In this document: in pieces, positions 21,659 through 30,314 of the stretch | Layout of the letters: each line of letters begins with the position of its first letter | Numbering within the stretch: position 1 is the first letter of the stretch | Assembly: GCA_018902385.1 (NCBI GenBank) | Contig: JABSSW010000027.1 | Coordinates: 186,001-250,000 of the forward strand | Reading direction: 5' to 3' | DNA: 64,000 nt | Source of the DNA: Physcia stellaris | Lineage: Eukaryota > Ascomycota > Lecanoromycetes > Caliciales > Physciaceae | The notes under the pieces: generated by a model | Databases searched by the model: none | What the model was told of the DNA's origin: nothing | What the model saw: the letters and a program-made list of their open reading frames with translations, nothing else | Position numbers and translations under genes: made by a program

Positions 21659-22645
21659 ATGGTCCCTGTGGAGCCTATAAGTTTAAGCGTCGGTATAGCA
21701 GCCTTGTTCACCGCATGCATCCAATGTTTCGAATACTTCAAGGCTGCCACAGCATTGCGAGAGGATTATGAGATTTTACTTATAGAACTAGAATTAGAGC
21801 AAGAGCGCTTGCTGATATGGGGCGAAAATCTGGGCATAGGTGGTCAGCATTGGAGCGAAGTGCAGATGTTCAAAGGAGATAGCAAGCGACAGAACCTCTC
21901 ACGTCGATGTCTCCATACCATTAAGACTCTTCTACAGGATGCAGAAACCCTGAAGATCACGTATGGCTTGCAGCTTGTGACGGGTACCACAAATGCTGGC
22001 ACTCAAAGCATTAGCTCAAATGCTTTGAAACGCCTCCGCGTACGCCTTGGTCGATCTTCAAATGGTCTCGGCATGTTATACAAGACCAGATGGGCAATCC
22101 ACGATGCTGCGAAGTTCCAGAAGCTCATAAACCACGTCCGCGATCTAGTAGATGGCTTGATGGGAGAAATACTCGGTTCGCAAGGCTCGCATGATGAAAA
22201 GGTTCAAAACGATATCGCTTCAATGGCTGATGACATTTCGAAGCTCCGCTTGGTCTCGGAGGCCTGTAGCGACGTCTATCCCAAATGGTCAGACGTAGCA
22301 AGCCGTGCAATAGACATTTCTGAGATCGGGACAAAAACTGGCTATTTGACTAACGATAGCTTTGCCTTGGACCGAATCGAGGAGTATGAGATCGGCCTTC
22401 CAGACGTCGAACCCAGAAGTGGTTGGGGCTTCGGTGATCGCCAAGCCTCCTCTCAAGGTATTATTGCAGACCTTCCACTATGTATGTTGACTTATATCGT
22501 AGTTTATATCTCTGCGGATACCAGAATCTACTTCATTTTGACGGAACAATGCCGAAATGAAGGCACTGATTTACCTTGCGATATGTTTGACCTTGGTGGA
22601 ACTTCCTTCTCGGACAAGTATTGTTTCGTCTCGCCAAGTAGCTAA
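21659..22645 (+). CDS. HeLo-domain protein (prion-inhibition and propagation family)
   Basis: The N-terminus VEPISLSVGIAALFTACIQC followed by FEYFKAATALREDYEILLIELELEQERLLIWGENLGI is the hallmark of the fungal HeLo domain, the membrane-targeting helical bundle of HET-S and related cell-death proteins. The ATG at 21659 gives 328 residues; an upstream in-frame GTG is not used. The domain covers roughly residues 4-215, including KTRWAIHDAAKFQKLINHVRD. The tail after about residue 255 ends in a hydrophobic stretch (LCMLTYIVVYISADTRIYFI) and does not show a recognisable HET-s-type amyloid repeat. No NACHT or other NLR domain is present, so this looks like a stand-alone HeLo protein. An intron near 22482 (GTATGT) is possible but gave no convincing alternative end. 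The true C-terminus is therefore uncertain. Confidence 0.83.
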   Translation: MVPVEPISLSVGIAALFTACIQCFEYFKAATALREDYEILLIELELEQERLLIWGENLGIGGQHWSEVQMFKGDSKRQNLSRRCLHTIKTLLQDAETLKITYGLQLVTGTTNAGTQSISSNALKRLRVRLGRSSNGLGMLYKTRWAIHDAAKFQKLINHVRDLVDGLMGEILGSQGSHDEKVQNDIASMADDISKLRLVSEACSDVYPKWSDVASRAIDISEIGTKTGYLTNDSFALDRIEEYEIGLPDVEPRSGWGFGDRQASSQGIIADLPLCMLTYIVVYISADTRIYFILTEQCRNEGTDLPCDMFDLGGTSFSDKYCFVSPSS

Positions 22646-23532
22646 TAATAAAGGGGTCAGGCAAGGAGAGAAGTATCTCGAGAGGTCTGTGCTAATGATG
22701 CTCAGTCGGACGAACACAGGAGGTTATGACAAGAAACTGATGAAGACTACTGTACCCTCAATGGCCGAGCCATTATTCCTGGCGAGCCCGGCATATGAAA
22801 ACCGAAGGATTCGGCATGAAGTCGAAGCAAAACCAAATGGAAACTCATCTGGATGTTAAATTGAAATCAATGTTGAACTAAATCACACATCTCACCAAAT
22901 TTGGAATCCATTACCACCCGGCCACATTAACTTGCTGATTACCAGCTTCGACCCCTCCCAGGGCTTCAACATGGGATGAGCGTCATCTCTCATGTCCTCA
23001 TGAACCCGCTGCTCTAATTACATGACCTAGCAAGCATCTCGATGACTACTTGTGGGAGGGGTTTCCTTCACTAATCTGTGCTCAAGGCTTTCCTCGCGTC
23101 CGATCTCGAAGAAATGCCTGATATGATGCCCCCGTAGATTGTTGGATTGATGTATCACTCGCTCGGATTGCCCTGAGCTACTGTTTGATTGAATGTCAAA
23201 CCAGGATACGAGCGATGCAAGTCAGTTTTGAAAGGGAGACAAGCCTAGACGTCCTTTGTTTGGAGTTGATATCCTGTCTCTTCTTATCTTGCCTTTCCAG
23301 AAACTATTTAGATCATGTTTGTAACCACTGGGCGATTCCACCTACATAGAAATTGGATACTCACAATGATGGTGTGGCCTCTTGGGATCAATCGCTGAAG
23401 CATTGCTCATATTGATGATCATCATATGTATCTCAATCAACTGGCCCAATATTTGAGCTCAATGCGTTATCGATCAGCCGATATCTCCAAATGCTGGATC
23501 TACCTTCTTCAACATATCTGCACACTCTCGTC
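22646..23532. other. Gene-free stretch
   Basis: About 890 bp without a supported gene. A 100-codon frame at 22557..22859 overlaps the HeLo 3' end in another frame and shows no domain. The rest carries only short frames. Confidence 0.45.
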
Positions 23533-25100
23533 CTACACCGGTCCACCCCAGCCCCTCCATCCCGGTGTCTCTACTCTAGCCAACTGTTCAATGGCATCCA
23601 CACTCTTTCTTCCCCAGAAGCCTGTCACCTCTTCAGCCAAACACCTACCTGCCCTCTCCACCTCACTTTGATTCACAGCCACAAAACAAAGCCTAAACAT
23701 CCAAGTACTGACCCAGAGCATATGAGCTAGATTCCCGGTCTTGACTCCGTGGAAAGAGGGATTGAATCGCCCATGGGCCAGTGAAAGGTGTAGATAGTCG
23801 TCGTGCTCACGTCATTCCATCCAGTGTCCGACCTAAGCCTGCGCTCTGGTCTCTGATCGACCATGTGGTGGGCCCTTTAGTCGAGACTCTTGCCCACTGC
23901 TTCCGTGCGTGCTCATGTCGTAGTCACCTCCGATGCCCTCCAACTATCAATCCACCCCCTCTGTAGTTCTGCCTCCGTGCATCTGGTTATCTTCTCCACC
24001 TCCATGCTCCCTACTTCAATCCCCCTACATCCGTCAGCCAAGGCGCCGATAAGTAGCTGCGCAACCATAGACTGCGTGAAGCCTGGGCACTGCATTCCGT
24101 GATCCGCTCGCAAATCGCGGGCTGGCTCGTTATCCATCCCAGGCGGTATCCCGGCGCAGCAGTTTGGGGAAGGTGTCAAAGAGGACACAGCGCTGGCTGT
24201 CGATAGAGACGTAGGAGGGCACGAGTGAGTCGAGAGAGGGGTAGTCTGAGGGTTCATTTAGATTTATGGAGAAAAGGGAGGGACCAGGGGAGGAGGATAA
24301 GCGGAAGAGGTTGGCGGAAGGGCGTGGGAGGTAACACTAGGGGTCGTCTTTGGTCGTGATGATGTTGTATTTGATACACAAAGAGTAGAGGGGAGTAGGG
24401 GTAACCTTTCGGCAGGTTGGTTCGAGGAGGCGAGGTCTGGGGTTTGGGATACGGAGTATCCTGCGGGAAATCTGCATTGAACTGAATCTTAGAGTGGGAA
24501 TCGATGGGAGGGGCAATGTTCGACGGCTTACGTTAAGGTGTAAGCAAAAGAGATCATTACCCTCTTTCTGGTATCACAGCTTTCAAGGGGGTCGTGGAGG
24601 TCTTCTAGATCCCCCCTTGCATCGGCTTTCATGCCCTTCTCATCAATTTTATTTCCAGCCTCGAGGTCTTGCAGTCCGCGCACAGCGCCCATAATCCATA
24701 TTTCTCTACTGGCTATCCGATCTCTATCCCCATGCCAGTCTCGGCCTTGTAGCTCATGAATTGCTCCACAGTTCAACGGTCTTGGAAAAGCCATCTGTCG
24801 AGCGTTATGTCAAGATTGTCTCCAGTCTGTCCTTGTATGGCAGGTTCAAGTGATCAGTAGCAAACTGGCGACTTCGCTCCGTGACGCCAGGTCTGATAAG
24901 GTACAACGACTGAAAAGGCTAGAAGAATCACCAGGAATGTCGGAGCTCGAATTTGCAGAGAGGGGATCACTTGGCTGATCAGCGGACTTGTTCGACATGC
25001 CATATTGAAGAAGGGAAAGACAGGGGAAAGGTTTGCAGCGTAATCAGTGGTGTCGAAGTGGAGATTGTTGTGGCTGGGAAGTCGTCGAGGTATTCGGCGG
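23533..25100 (-). pseudogene. Decayed Aro8-type aromatic/2-aminoadipate aminotransferase
   Basis: Reading leftward, scattered segments match the order of a fold-type I PLP aminotransferase of the Aro8/KAT-II group: FATDHLNLPYKDRLETILT then RSTDGFSKTVELWSNS (about 24860-24755, stop codons within and after), KIDEKGMKADARGDLEDL and ESCDTRK (about 24640-24550), CIKYNIITTKDDP followed by a stop (about 24390-24340), LVPSYVSIDSQRCVLFDTF (about 24215-24160), GYRLGWITSQPAICERITEC in a second frame (about 24155-24090), PGFTQSMVAQLLIGA in a third (about 24090-24040), and a C-terminal FRLCFVAVNQSEVERAGR (about 23690). At least three in-frame stops and several frame changes are present, and the PLP-lysine region (DTFSKxxAPG in the family) reads DTFPKLLRR. 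It is a host-gene relic, not active. The upstream limit is approximate. Confidence 0.82.
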
Positions 25101-25490
25101 GGGGCCTTGAGAGATTATGATGGCGCAAGCAGACATCCAGCTACATAACTTGCTAATGTTTGAAAATCCGAATACTTGCCAAAGGCCTCTCGTCTGTGAG
25201 TAGTTGTGGGGTCATCGATAGGCGGTGCTTTGAAGATGCAGCCATGGTCCGGAATTGCTGGTTGGGCCTGCAGAGCTCATCCAAGCGGGGATTTCTCTGC
25301 ATTCGACGAAGATTCCACTATCCAACAGTCACAAGTCTTGCACAACCAGTCGCTTTGAGACATGCGTATAGCGTCTCTAAGTCGACCGAGTCAATGACGG
25401 TACAGAAGCCTCAATGGATGCTAACACTACCTAGAGTTTCCGGGGTCAGCTTCGGCGACGCGGCGACCCTCGGAGCCTGACTAGAGCTAC

Positions 25491-25813
25491 AGTAGGTGCG
25501 GTCACACCTCTCTGTATCGAGCCGATACGCTCCTCGATACACTCCTCGATACACTGCTCGATATGCTCGATATGCTCGATACAGGTGTGACCGCTCTTTT
25601 GTGTTGAGCGATACGTATCGTCTGATTCTTAGGGTTTCTAGTCTAGAGCCCTAAGGGTTGTCAAAAGTCTGAGTGTATAACCCTAAAGTCGATACGTATC
25701 GAGGCGATACGGTGGGTATCCCTCCTTTTGAGATGATATGCCGATACGTATCGAGGTCGATACGTATCGAGGAACGTATCGAGGCGATACAGAGGGGTGT
25801 GACCGCACCTACT
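25491..25813. mobile_element. MITE with 28-bp terminal inverted repeats and CGATACGTATCG-rich interior
   Basis: A 323-bp element. The left end starts AGTAGGTGCGGTCACACC and continues TCTCTGTATCG; the right end is its reverse complement with one difference over about 28 bp. It is flanked on both sides by TAC (25488-25490 and 25814-25816). The interior has no coding capacity. It contains four copies of the 12-bp palindrome CGATACGTATCG in its right two thirds and a run of tandem CTCGATAC/CTCGATATG units after the left repeat. Size, inverted repeats and lack of a gene fit a non-autonomous DNA transposon (MITE). The terminal AGT and TA-containing flank would suit a Tc1/mariner-like source, but the family is not certain. 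Confidence 0.82.
25520..25590 (+). repeat. Tandem GATAC-type repeat inside the MITE
   Basis: Short tandem units of about 9-13 bp (CTCGATACACTC, CTCGATATG) follow each other after the left inverted repeat. They share the CGATA core with the palindromes in the rest of the element. Confidence 0.7.
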
Positions 25814-26051
25814 TACATAGTTCCGTACCGCTCTCCACCACTTTACTCGTAACGGGCTGCGAACTCTGTTAAAACAGTCGAAGCATCGAGTCCTTTTATT
25901 TCCAATTCTCATGAATGGTTATTAGCCTGACTCTGTAGGTACCATAGAACACTATCCTTCTGACTGATATTACGGTAAGCAAACGCCCCATGATCCTGTC
26001 GTACGAGTCCTTATTTACGTACGCTCCAGCGTTTGATATCGGTGTATAGAT

Positions 26052-28007
26052 ATGCCGTCCGTTGAAGACCGCGACTATGAAGAAAACGTTTTCCTGGATG
26101 CAAGGCCTAGAGACGATGAAGCCCCTGAGCCCTCAAATGCCTCCAGCCCCCGGATGCATGTGCGATCCGAGTCATCAGGGAGCCCAGACGGTCGTTTCCC
26201 TATACCTGTCTGGCTGCACGAGTCCTCAAAGACATTTCACTGGAGATGGGTACCTTTGCCCATGAGGAAAGCAGCTCGAGCCACAGCCGCATGGTGTAGA
26301 GGCCCAGATCCTCCGCAGCTACAGAGGATTACGCCTTTTTTCTCTTCGATACAAGAGGCGCCCACTAGGATCATTGACAACTTCTTGCCGCGAACCGTAC
26401 ATAAAGCTGCACTTCTTCTCTTTTTCTACTTTTGCTGGCTTTTGACATTTTCGCTGGTTCTCAACCACTCAGCAGCTGCAGGATATATCAAGGGCTATGG
26501 AAAACCGTCACCCGTCTGGTGCGGCGCCAGCTACTGGTCGGTTGTCCACCAAATCATGCGAACAAATGCTGACCATCGCAGGGCTGCGAACAATGGGTGC
26601 GGCCTAAATGGCAATCAATGCCGCCCGTTCGACAATGCTACTTTCGCTTTTAGATGTCCTGCCAATTGCGCCCGCGTCAAGGTACTGAACCCTCATGCTG
26701 TAGGAGAACAGGAGATAAATTACAGAGCATTCGTCATTGGCGGACCTCAGGAGGACATTCGTGGCAATACTGTGTCGGAGCCAGTCTACCGTGGAGATTC
26801 TTTCCTTTGCCAGGCCGCCATACATGCAGGTGTCATCACAAATGGCAATGGTGGTTGCGGAGTGGTCGAGCTTAGTGGTGCCAGGGAAAGCTTCTCAAGC
26901 ATCGAACGACATGGAATCACCAGTATTGGATTCGACGCCGCATTCCCTAAAACCTATAAATTCGTATCTGGATTGTCCGCGGACTGTGTGAAAGACCTTC
27001 GATGGCCTTTGCTGGCTGTTACCGTTGGCTTCACCACGCTTTTATCTCTATGCACAGCATCTCCTCTGGTTTTCTTCTGGTCTCTATTTGTTATGCTTTT
27101 CTTTCATGTTGGACTTGTCTCGGACCCACCAAGCAATACGGACTTTGCCTCGCTGTCTTCTCTCATCATTGGTCGGTTTTTGCCGGCTGCGTTTGTTGCT
27201 TTCGTTATCTATTGTTATTGCGTCAAACCCCAGCTGACAGGACTCACGGCTCAAGTGGAGAAGACAGTACTTTGGCTTGGAGGTGCCTGGGTAGGCTCTC
27301 TGAATAATTACACATTTGATTTCATACCTATCGAACGCCTCACCCCGCATGACCTCCAAGTCCAGCCTGGAGCTCAGCTTGCTTTAGTCATCATAGTGCT
27401 ACTATTGTTCTCTATAGCTTTAGGCCAAGTCTGGTACCTGCGATTGGAAGGCCGGCTCCCTCGATACCTGATAGTCTATGCATGTTTTGTTGTGTTTTTG
27501 CTTGTCTGTGTTGCCTTGCCCAGCCTCAACCTCCGAATACATCACTATATACTCGCGCTGCTGCTGCTTCCAGGTACCAGGGTACAAACCAGGCCAAGTC
27601 TACTATATCAAGGCATTTTAGTCGGCCTGTTCATCAATGGTGTCGCGCGTTGGGGCTTCGATTCGATCTTGCAAACTACAGTTGCTCTTAGAGGAGACGG
27701 CCAGCTCAATTCGCTATTACCAAACGTCACGGCGCCGGTGCTGGGGCTATCAAATATCACGTTTTCATGGGCGATCCCGCCTCGGCCGTGGGATGGAGTC
27801 AGTGTCATCGTTAATGATGTTGAAAGATACCGTTGGTACTATGGAGAGGGAGTCAATTCACATACATTTAAAAGACACAGCGAGGGCCAAAAAGAGTACT
27901 TCCGTTTTGGGTATATGAGCGGGAGTCGTGCTGGGGACTTCACAAAAGCAGGTGTCTGGCATGCAGATGGAAATTGGACAACTATGAAACCAGGACCTAG
28001 TCGCTGA
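26052..28007 (+). CDS. LCCL-domain multi-pass membrane protein
   Basis: A single exon of 651 residues. After a hydrophilic N-terminus (residues 1-115) there is a first membrane helix (AALLLFFYFCWLLTFSLVLN, about 118-137). A lumenal or extracellular LCCL domain follows (about 165-315): NNGCGLNGNQCRPF, FRCPANCARV, then the family hallmark YRGDSFLCQAAIHAGVITNGNGGCG and a final FDAAFPKTYKF. Its cysteines are at the expected places. The C-terminal half has about seven more hydrophobic segments (for example WPLLAVTVGFTTLLSLC, LALVIIVLLLFSIALGQVWY, YLIVYACFVVFLLVCVAL) and ends in a soluble region with NVT/NIT/NWT glycosylation sites. This is the architecture of the fungal LCCL family, whose role is unknown. 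The ATG lies 239 bp after the MITE, so that element sits in its promoter. Confidence 0.92.
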   Translation: MPSVEDRDYEENVFLDARPRDDEAPEPSNASSPRMHVRSESSGSPDGRFPIPVWLHESSKTFHWRWVPLPMRKAARATAAWCRGPDPPQLQRITPFFSSIQEAPTRIIDNFLPRTVHKAALLLFFYFCWLLTFSLVLNHSAAAGYIKGYGKPSPVWCGASYWSVVHQIMRTNADHRRAANNGCGLNGNQCRPFDNATFAFRCPANCARVKVLNPHAVGEQEINYRAFVIGGPQEDIRGNTVSEPVYRGDSFLCQAAIHAGVITNGNGGCGVVELSGARESFSSIERHGITSIGFDAAFPKTYKFVSGLSADCVKDLRWPLLAVTVGFTTLLSLCTASPLVFFWSLFVMLFFHVGLVSDPPSNTDFASLSSLIIGRFLPAAFVAFVIYCYCVKPQLTGLTAQVEKTVLWLGGAWVGSLNNYTFDFIPIERLTPHDLQVQPGAQLALVIIVLLLFSIALGQVWYLRLEGRLPRYLIVYACFVVFLLVCVALPSLNLRIHHYILALLLLPGTRVQTRPSLLYQGILVGLFINGVARWGFDSILQTTVALRGDGQLNSLLPNVTAPVLGLSNITFSWAIPPRPWDGVSVIVNDVERYRWYYGEGVNSHTFKRHSEGQKEYFRFGYMSGSRAGDFTKAGVWHADGNWTTMKPGPSR

Positions 28008-28442
28008 TTTTACAAGATCTCTCTCATGAGCTCGAGTCCGATTCCTGTGGCGCTGTGTGGGCACATCCTAAGTGATGGCCCAGCGGTCACAACCAAGTCA
28101 TACACAAAGCGAAGCCGAATCAACAAGTAATGCAACATAGCGGCAACGATCCTAACGCCAACAAAGCCAAGTTTTGATCGCTTTGGTCCAAAGCTTAATG
28201 GCCAGCACCTGGCGACCATAGCGTTCAGCGTCAACAATGCCAGATCTAGCCGTCGTGTGGATCTGATCGGCCGTACATATGTATGTTGGTACGTCAGCGT
28301 ACGCGATCATTCATCAAGCGCAAACCTGAAAGATCTTCTATGAGATAGGCGACATGCGCTTTATACTTCTTCTACTACAAAGGTCAACCTTGGATTAGGA
28401 AATATACGTCTCGGCTTACCAGCGGAAGCAGCCTCCCCAAGC
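28008..28442. other. Intergenic region
   Basis: 435 bp between the LCCL gene and the next plus-strand gene. No supported frame; presumably 3' end and promoter. Confidence 0.5.
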
Positions 28443-28973
28443 ATGAATTTTTACCTCATCAGTTCATTCTTGCTCTTTGTGCTGGCAGATGCCTCTCTAC
28501 CTACGGCTCAGGTCCACCCATACGGTGGGACAATTGTTCACGTGCCACGACTCAACAACTTCCCAAACGCCGTCGCTCATTGCAATCCCACCTCCAGGGG
28601 CCTATTTTATCCAGGTTCTTGCATCTTAATTTTACTCCAAATACGGAGATTGCCCGACTGGGATATAGCTCAAGAATTCCGTGAGGGCATACGACCCCAA
28701 ATAAACCCCAACGATCCACAATCCAAGCCACCTTTCGCGTTCGTGTCCCAAGATGGCCGTTGCGTTTTGGTGGTGCGCGCACGTCGTATCTTTCCTGAAC
28801 GATTCTCATGGGAGCAAGTCAGTTGGCTTGCGGACCTTATTATACAGCAATGTCCGACACATGGCGGATTTAGCTATATTGGAGGACGCGAGCGTTGGAC
28901 TATATCACTGTCGGACGCTGATCTGACCGCTGACCGGCAATGGAGTTCGAATAACTCCATTGGATCACTTTGA
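28443..28973 (+). CDS. Small secreted protein of unknown function
   Basis: A single exon of 176 residues starting MNFYLISSFLLFVLADASLP, a clear signal peptide with likely cleavage near residue 20. The mature part has four cysteines (AHCNP, GSCILI, GRCVLV, QQCPTH), which may form two disulphides, a W-rich middle (SWEQVSWLADLI) and no membrane anchor. The segment GRCVLVVRARRIFPERFSWEQVSWLADLIIQQCP looks like a compact folded core. I do not recognise the family. Small size, signal peptide and even cysteine count suit a secreted effector-like or wall-associated protein, but that is inference. It is followed after about 180 bp by a convergent gene that also encodes a membrane-targeted unknown. Confidence 0.7.
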   Translation: MNFYLISSFLLFVLADASLPTAQVHPYGGTIVHVPRLNNFPNAVAHCNPTSRGLFYPGSCILILLQIRRLPDWDIAQEFREGIRPQINPNDPQSKPPFAFVSQDGRCVLVVRARRIFPERFSWEQVSWLADLIIQQCPTHGGFSYIGGRERWTISLSDADLTADRQWSSNNSIGSL

Positions 28974-29153
28974 CCCTACGAAAACGACAGATCACACCGC
29001 ATGTGCTGTAGCCTCCGATAAGCTTACTCCACAGGATCACAATTCCAGTCAAGCAACCAGGCAAAATTACGAACAAAGGCTCTGCTCAAAAACCAAATTT
29101 GAAGGCGATAAAATATCAAAACATGATTATTGAAACTGAACCGAAGAACAGAC

Positions 29154-30314
29154 CTACGAGCTGTCCAAGCCCCTTCGCAACCTTACTATCTGACCCACTC
29201 CAATCTCTATATCGTGTACTCTCAATCTTATCCTCCCCAGTTCTCGAAAATTCCTCTCCTCAATCATAGAATAGGGCAGCTGGGCAACCGCTTTGATCAT
29301 CCACTTCCATTGAAAATATGGTGGATTCGCGGCGGTTCTGCCTACACCGTGAAAAGAAATAGCGATAGGTTGCCCTGCAGTAGTGATGGGTGGTCTGTTC
29401 AGTACAAAGCCGACCTCCTGGACCAGAGAATTGATAGGCTGTCGGGCGCTTTTGAGGAGTAGCAGGTAGACGCCAAAGAACACTTCATACAGGTTAAGCT
29501 CGTTGACACCTCGACTGATGCTGACTTTGAGACGGCGATCTAGCCAAGCGGGAGCTGAAAGGTCGTGGCTGTCGCCTACTCCGGCACCGTCTGGCGTTTG
29601 AGAATCTTTCTGTGGCTCAATTGAAGAAGCTATAGATGAATTCGCCGTATATTCTTCAGCAGCAGATGCCACGGAAGACGCATACTTCATCCTCAAGATC
29701 AACATCCCGACCTCACGCCCGTCATACAGGAATATGCTTTGCGCAGACCTGCACTTGTAATCTGGATCACTCAATATCTTCACCATAAGATCAAACAGGC
29801 CGAGCGCAGCGAAGCCGTTATGCATGGTCGCATCAGGCCTTCGATCCATCGGACCGATGAAGATCTCGATTTGCGCGTAGCGCGCTATGGGTATTTGGAA
29901 TTTCTTGGGCCCTGTTTGGGACTCCCAGTCCAGAAGCGCGATTTGGACCATTGCGTCGACGGCAGTCATCAAAGTTGGATAAGTGGGAAGGGCGAGCGAG
30001 CCGAAGTAGGTGTTGGTAGAGAACTTGGATGGCTGAATCGTAGATACGTGGCTCGTGTTCTGGTCCGGGGGAAGATCGAGGAAGGAGCTGATGTTGAAAT
30101 TGGTCAAGTTTAGGGGTACTACTGGCATACCGAGGACTGCCGCATTGAGGAAGACTAGGAGGCATGACAATAGAAGTAAAAGCCATGACAGTTGATGATT
30201 GAGGTGCCTCATGCTCACTAGGTCCAGTGCTAAAGGGTTCGCAGATGAGATCGATATTGTGGTGCTAAATGCTCCTGATGATATATTCATTTCTATATCC
30301 CTCCGCTCAGACAT
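29154..30314 (-). CDS. Secretory-pathway protein of unknown function
   Basis: The open frame gives 386 residues from the ATG at 30314. A second in-frame ATG at 30212 would start MRHLNHQLSWLLLLLSCLLV, a textbook signal peptide, and I think it the likelier start (352 residues). The mature protein has several NxT/S sites (NLTNFNISS, NTSH, NSSIASS) near the N-terminus. Two better-ordered regions follow: LALPTYPTLMTAVDAMVQIALLDWE...RYAQIEIFIGP (about 105-160) and VNELNLYEVFFGVYLLLLKSARQPI (about 270-295). It has almost no cysteine apart from YKCRS. No domain recognised. It converges with the small secreted protein at 28443. The two may act together, but nothing in the sequence proves it. Confidence 0.7.
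   Translation of the reverse strand: MSERRDIEMNISSGAFSTTISISSANPLALDLVSMRHLNHQLSWLLLLLSCLLVFLNAAVLGMPVVPLNLTNFNISSFLDLPPDQNTSHVSTIQPSKFSTNTYFGSLALPTYPTLMTAVDAMVQIALLDWESQTGPKKFQIPIARYAQIEIFIGPMDRRPDATMHNGFAALGLFDLMVKILSDPDYKCRSAQSIFLYDGREVGMLILRMKYASSVASAAEEYTANSSIASSIEPQKDSQTPDGAGVGDSHDLSAPAWLDRRLKVSISRGVNELNLYEVFFGVYLLLLKSARQPINSLVQEVGFVLNRPPITTAGQPIAISFHGVGRTAANPPYFQWKWMIKAVAQLPYSMIEERNFRELGRIRLRVHDIEIGVGQIVRLRRGLDSS

Noticed and set aside
22557-22859. 100-codon frame following the HeLo gene as a possible C-terminal exon
   Set aside because: No intron joined it to the HeLo frame with acceptable splice sites, and it shows no amyloid-type motif.
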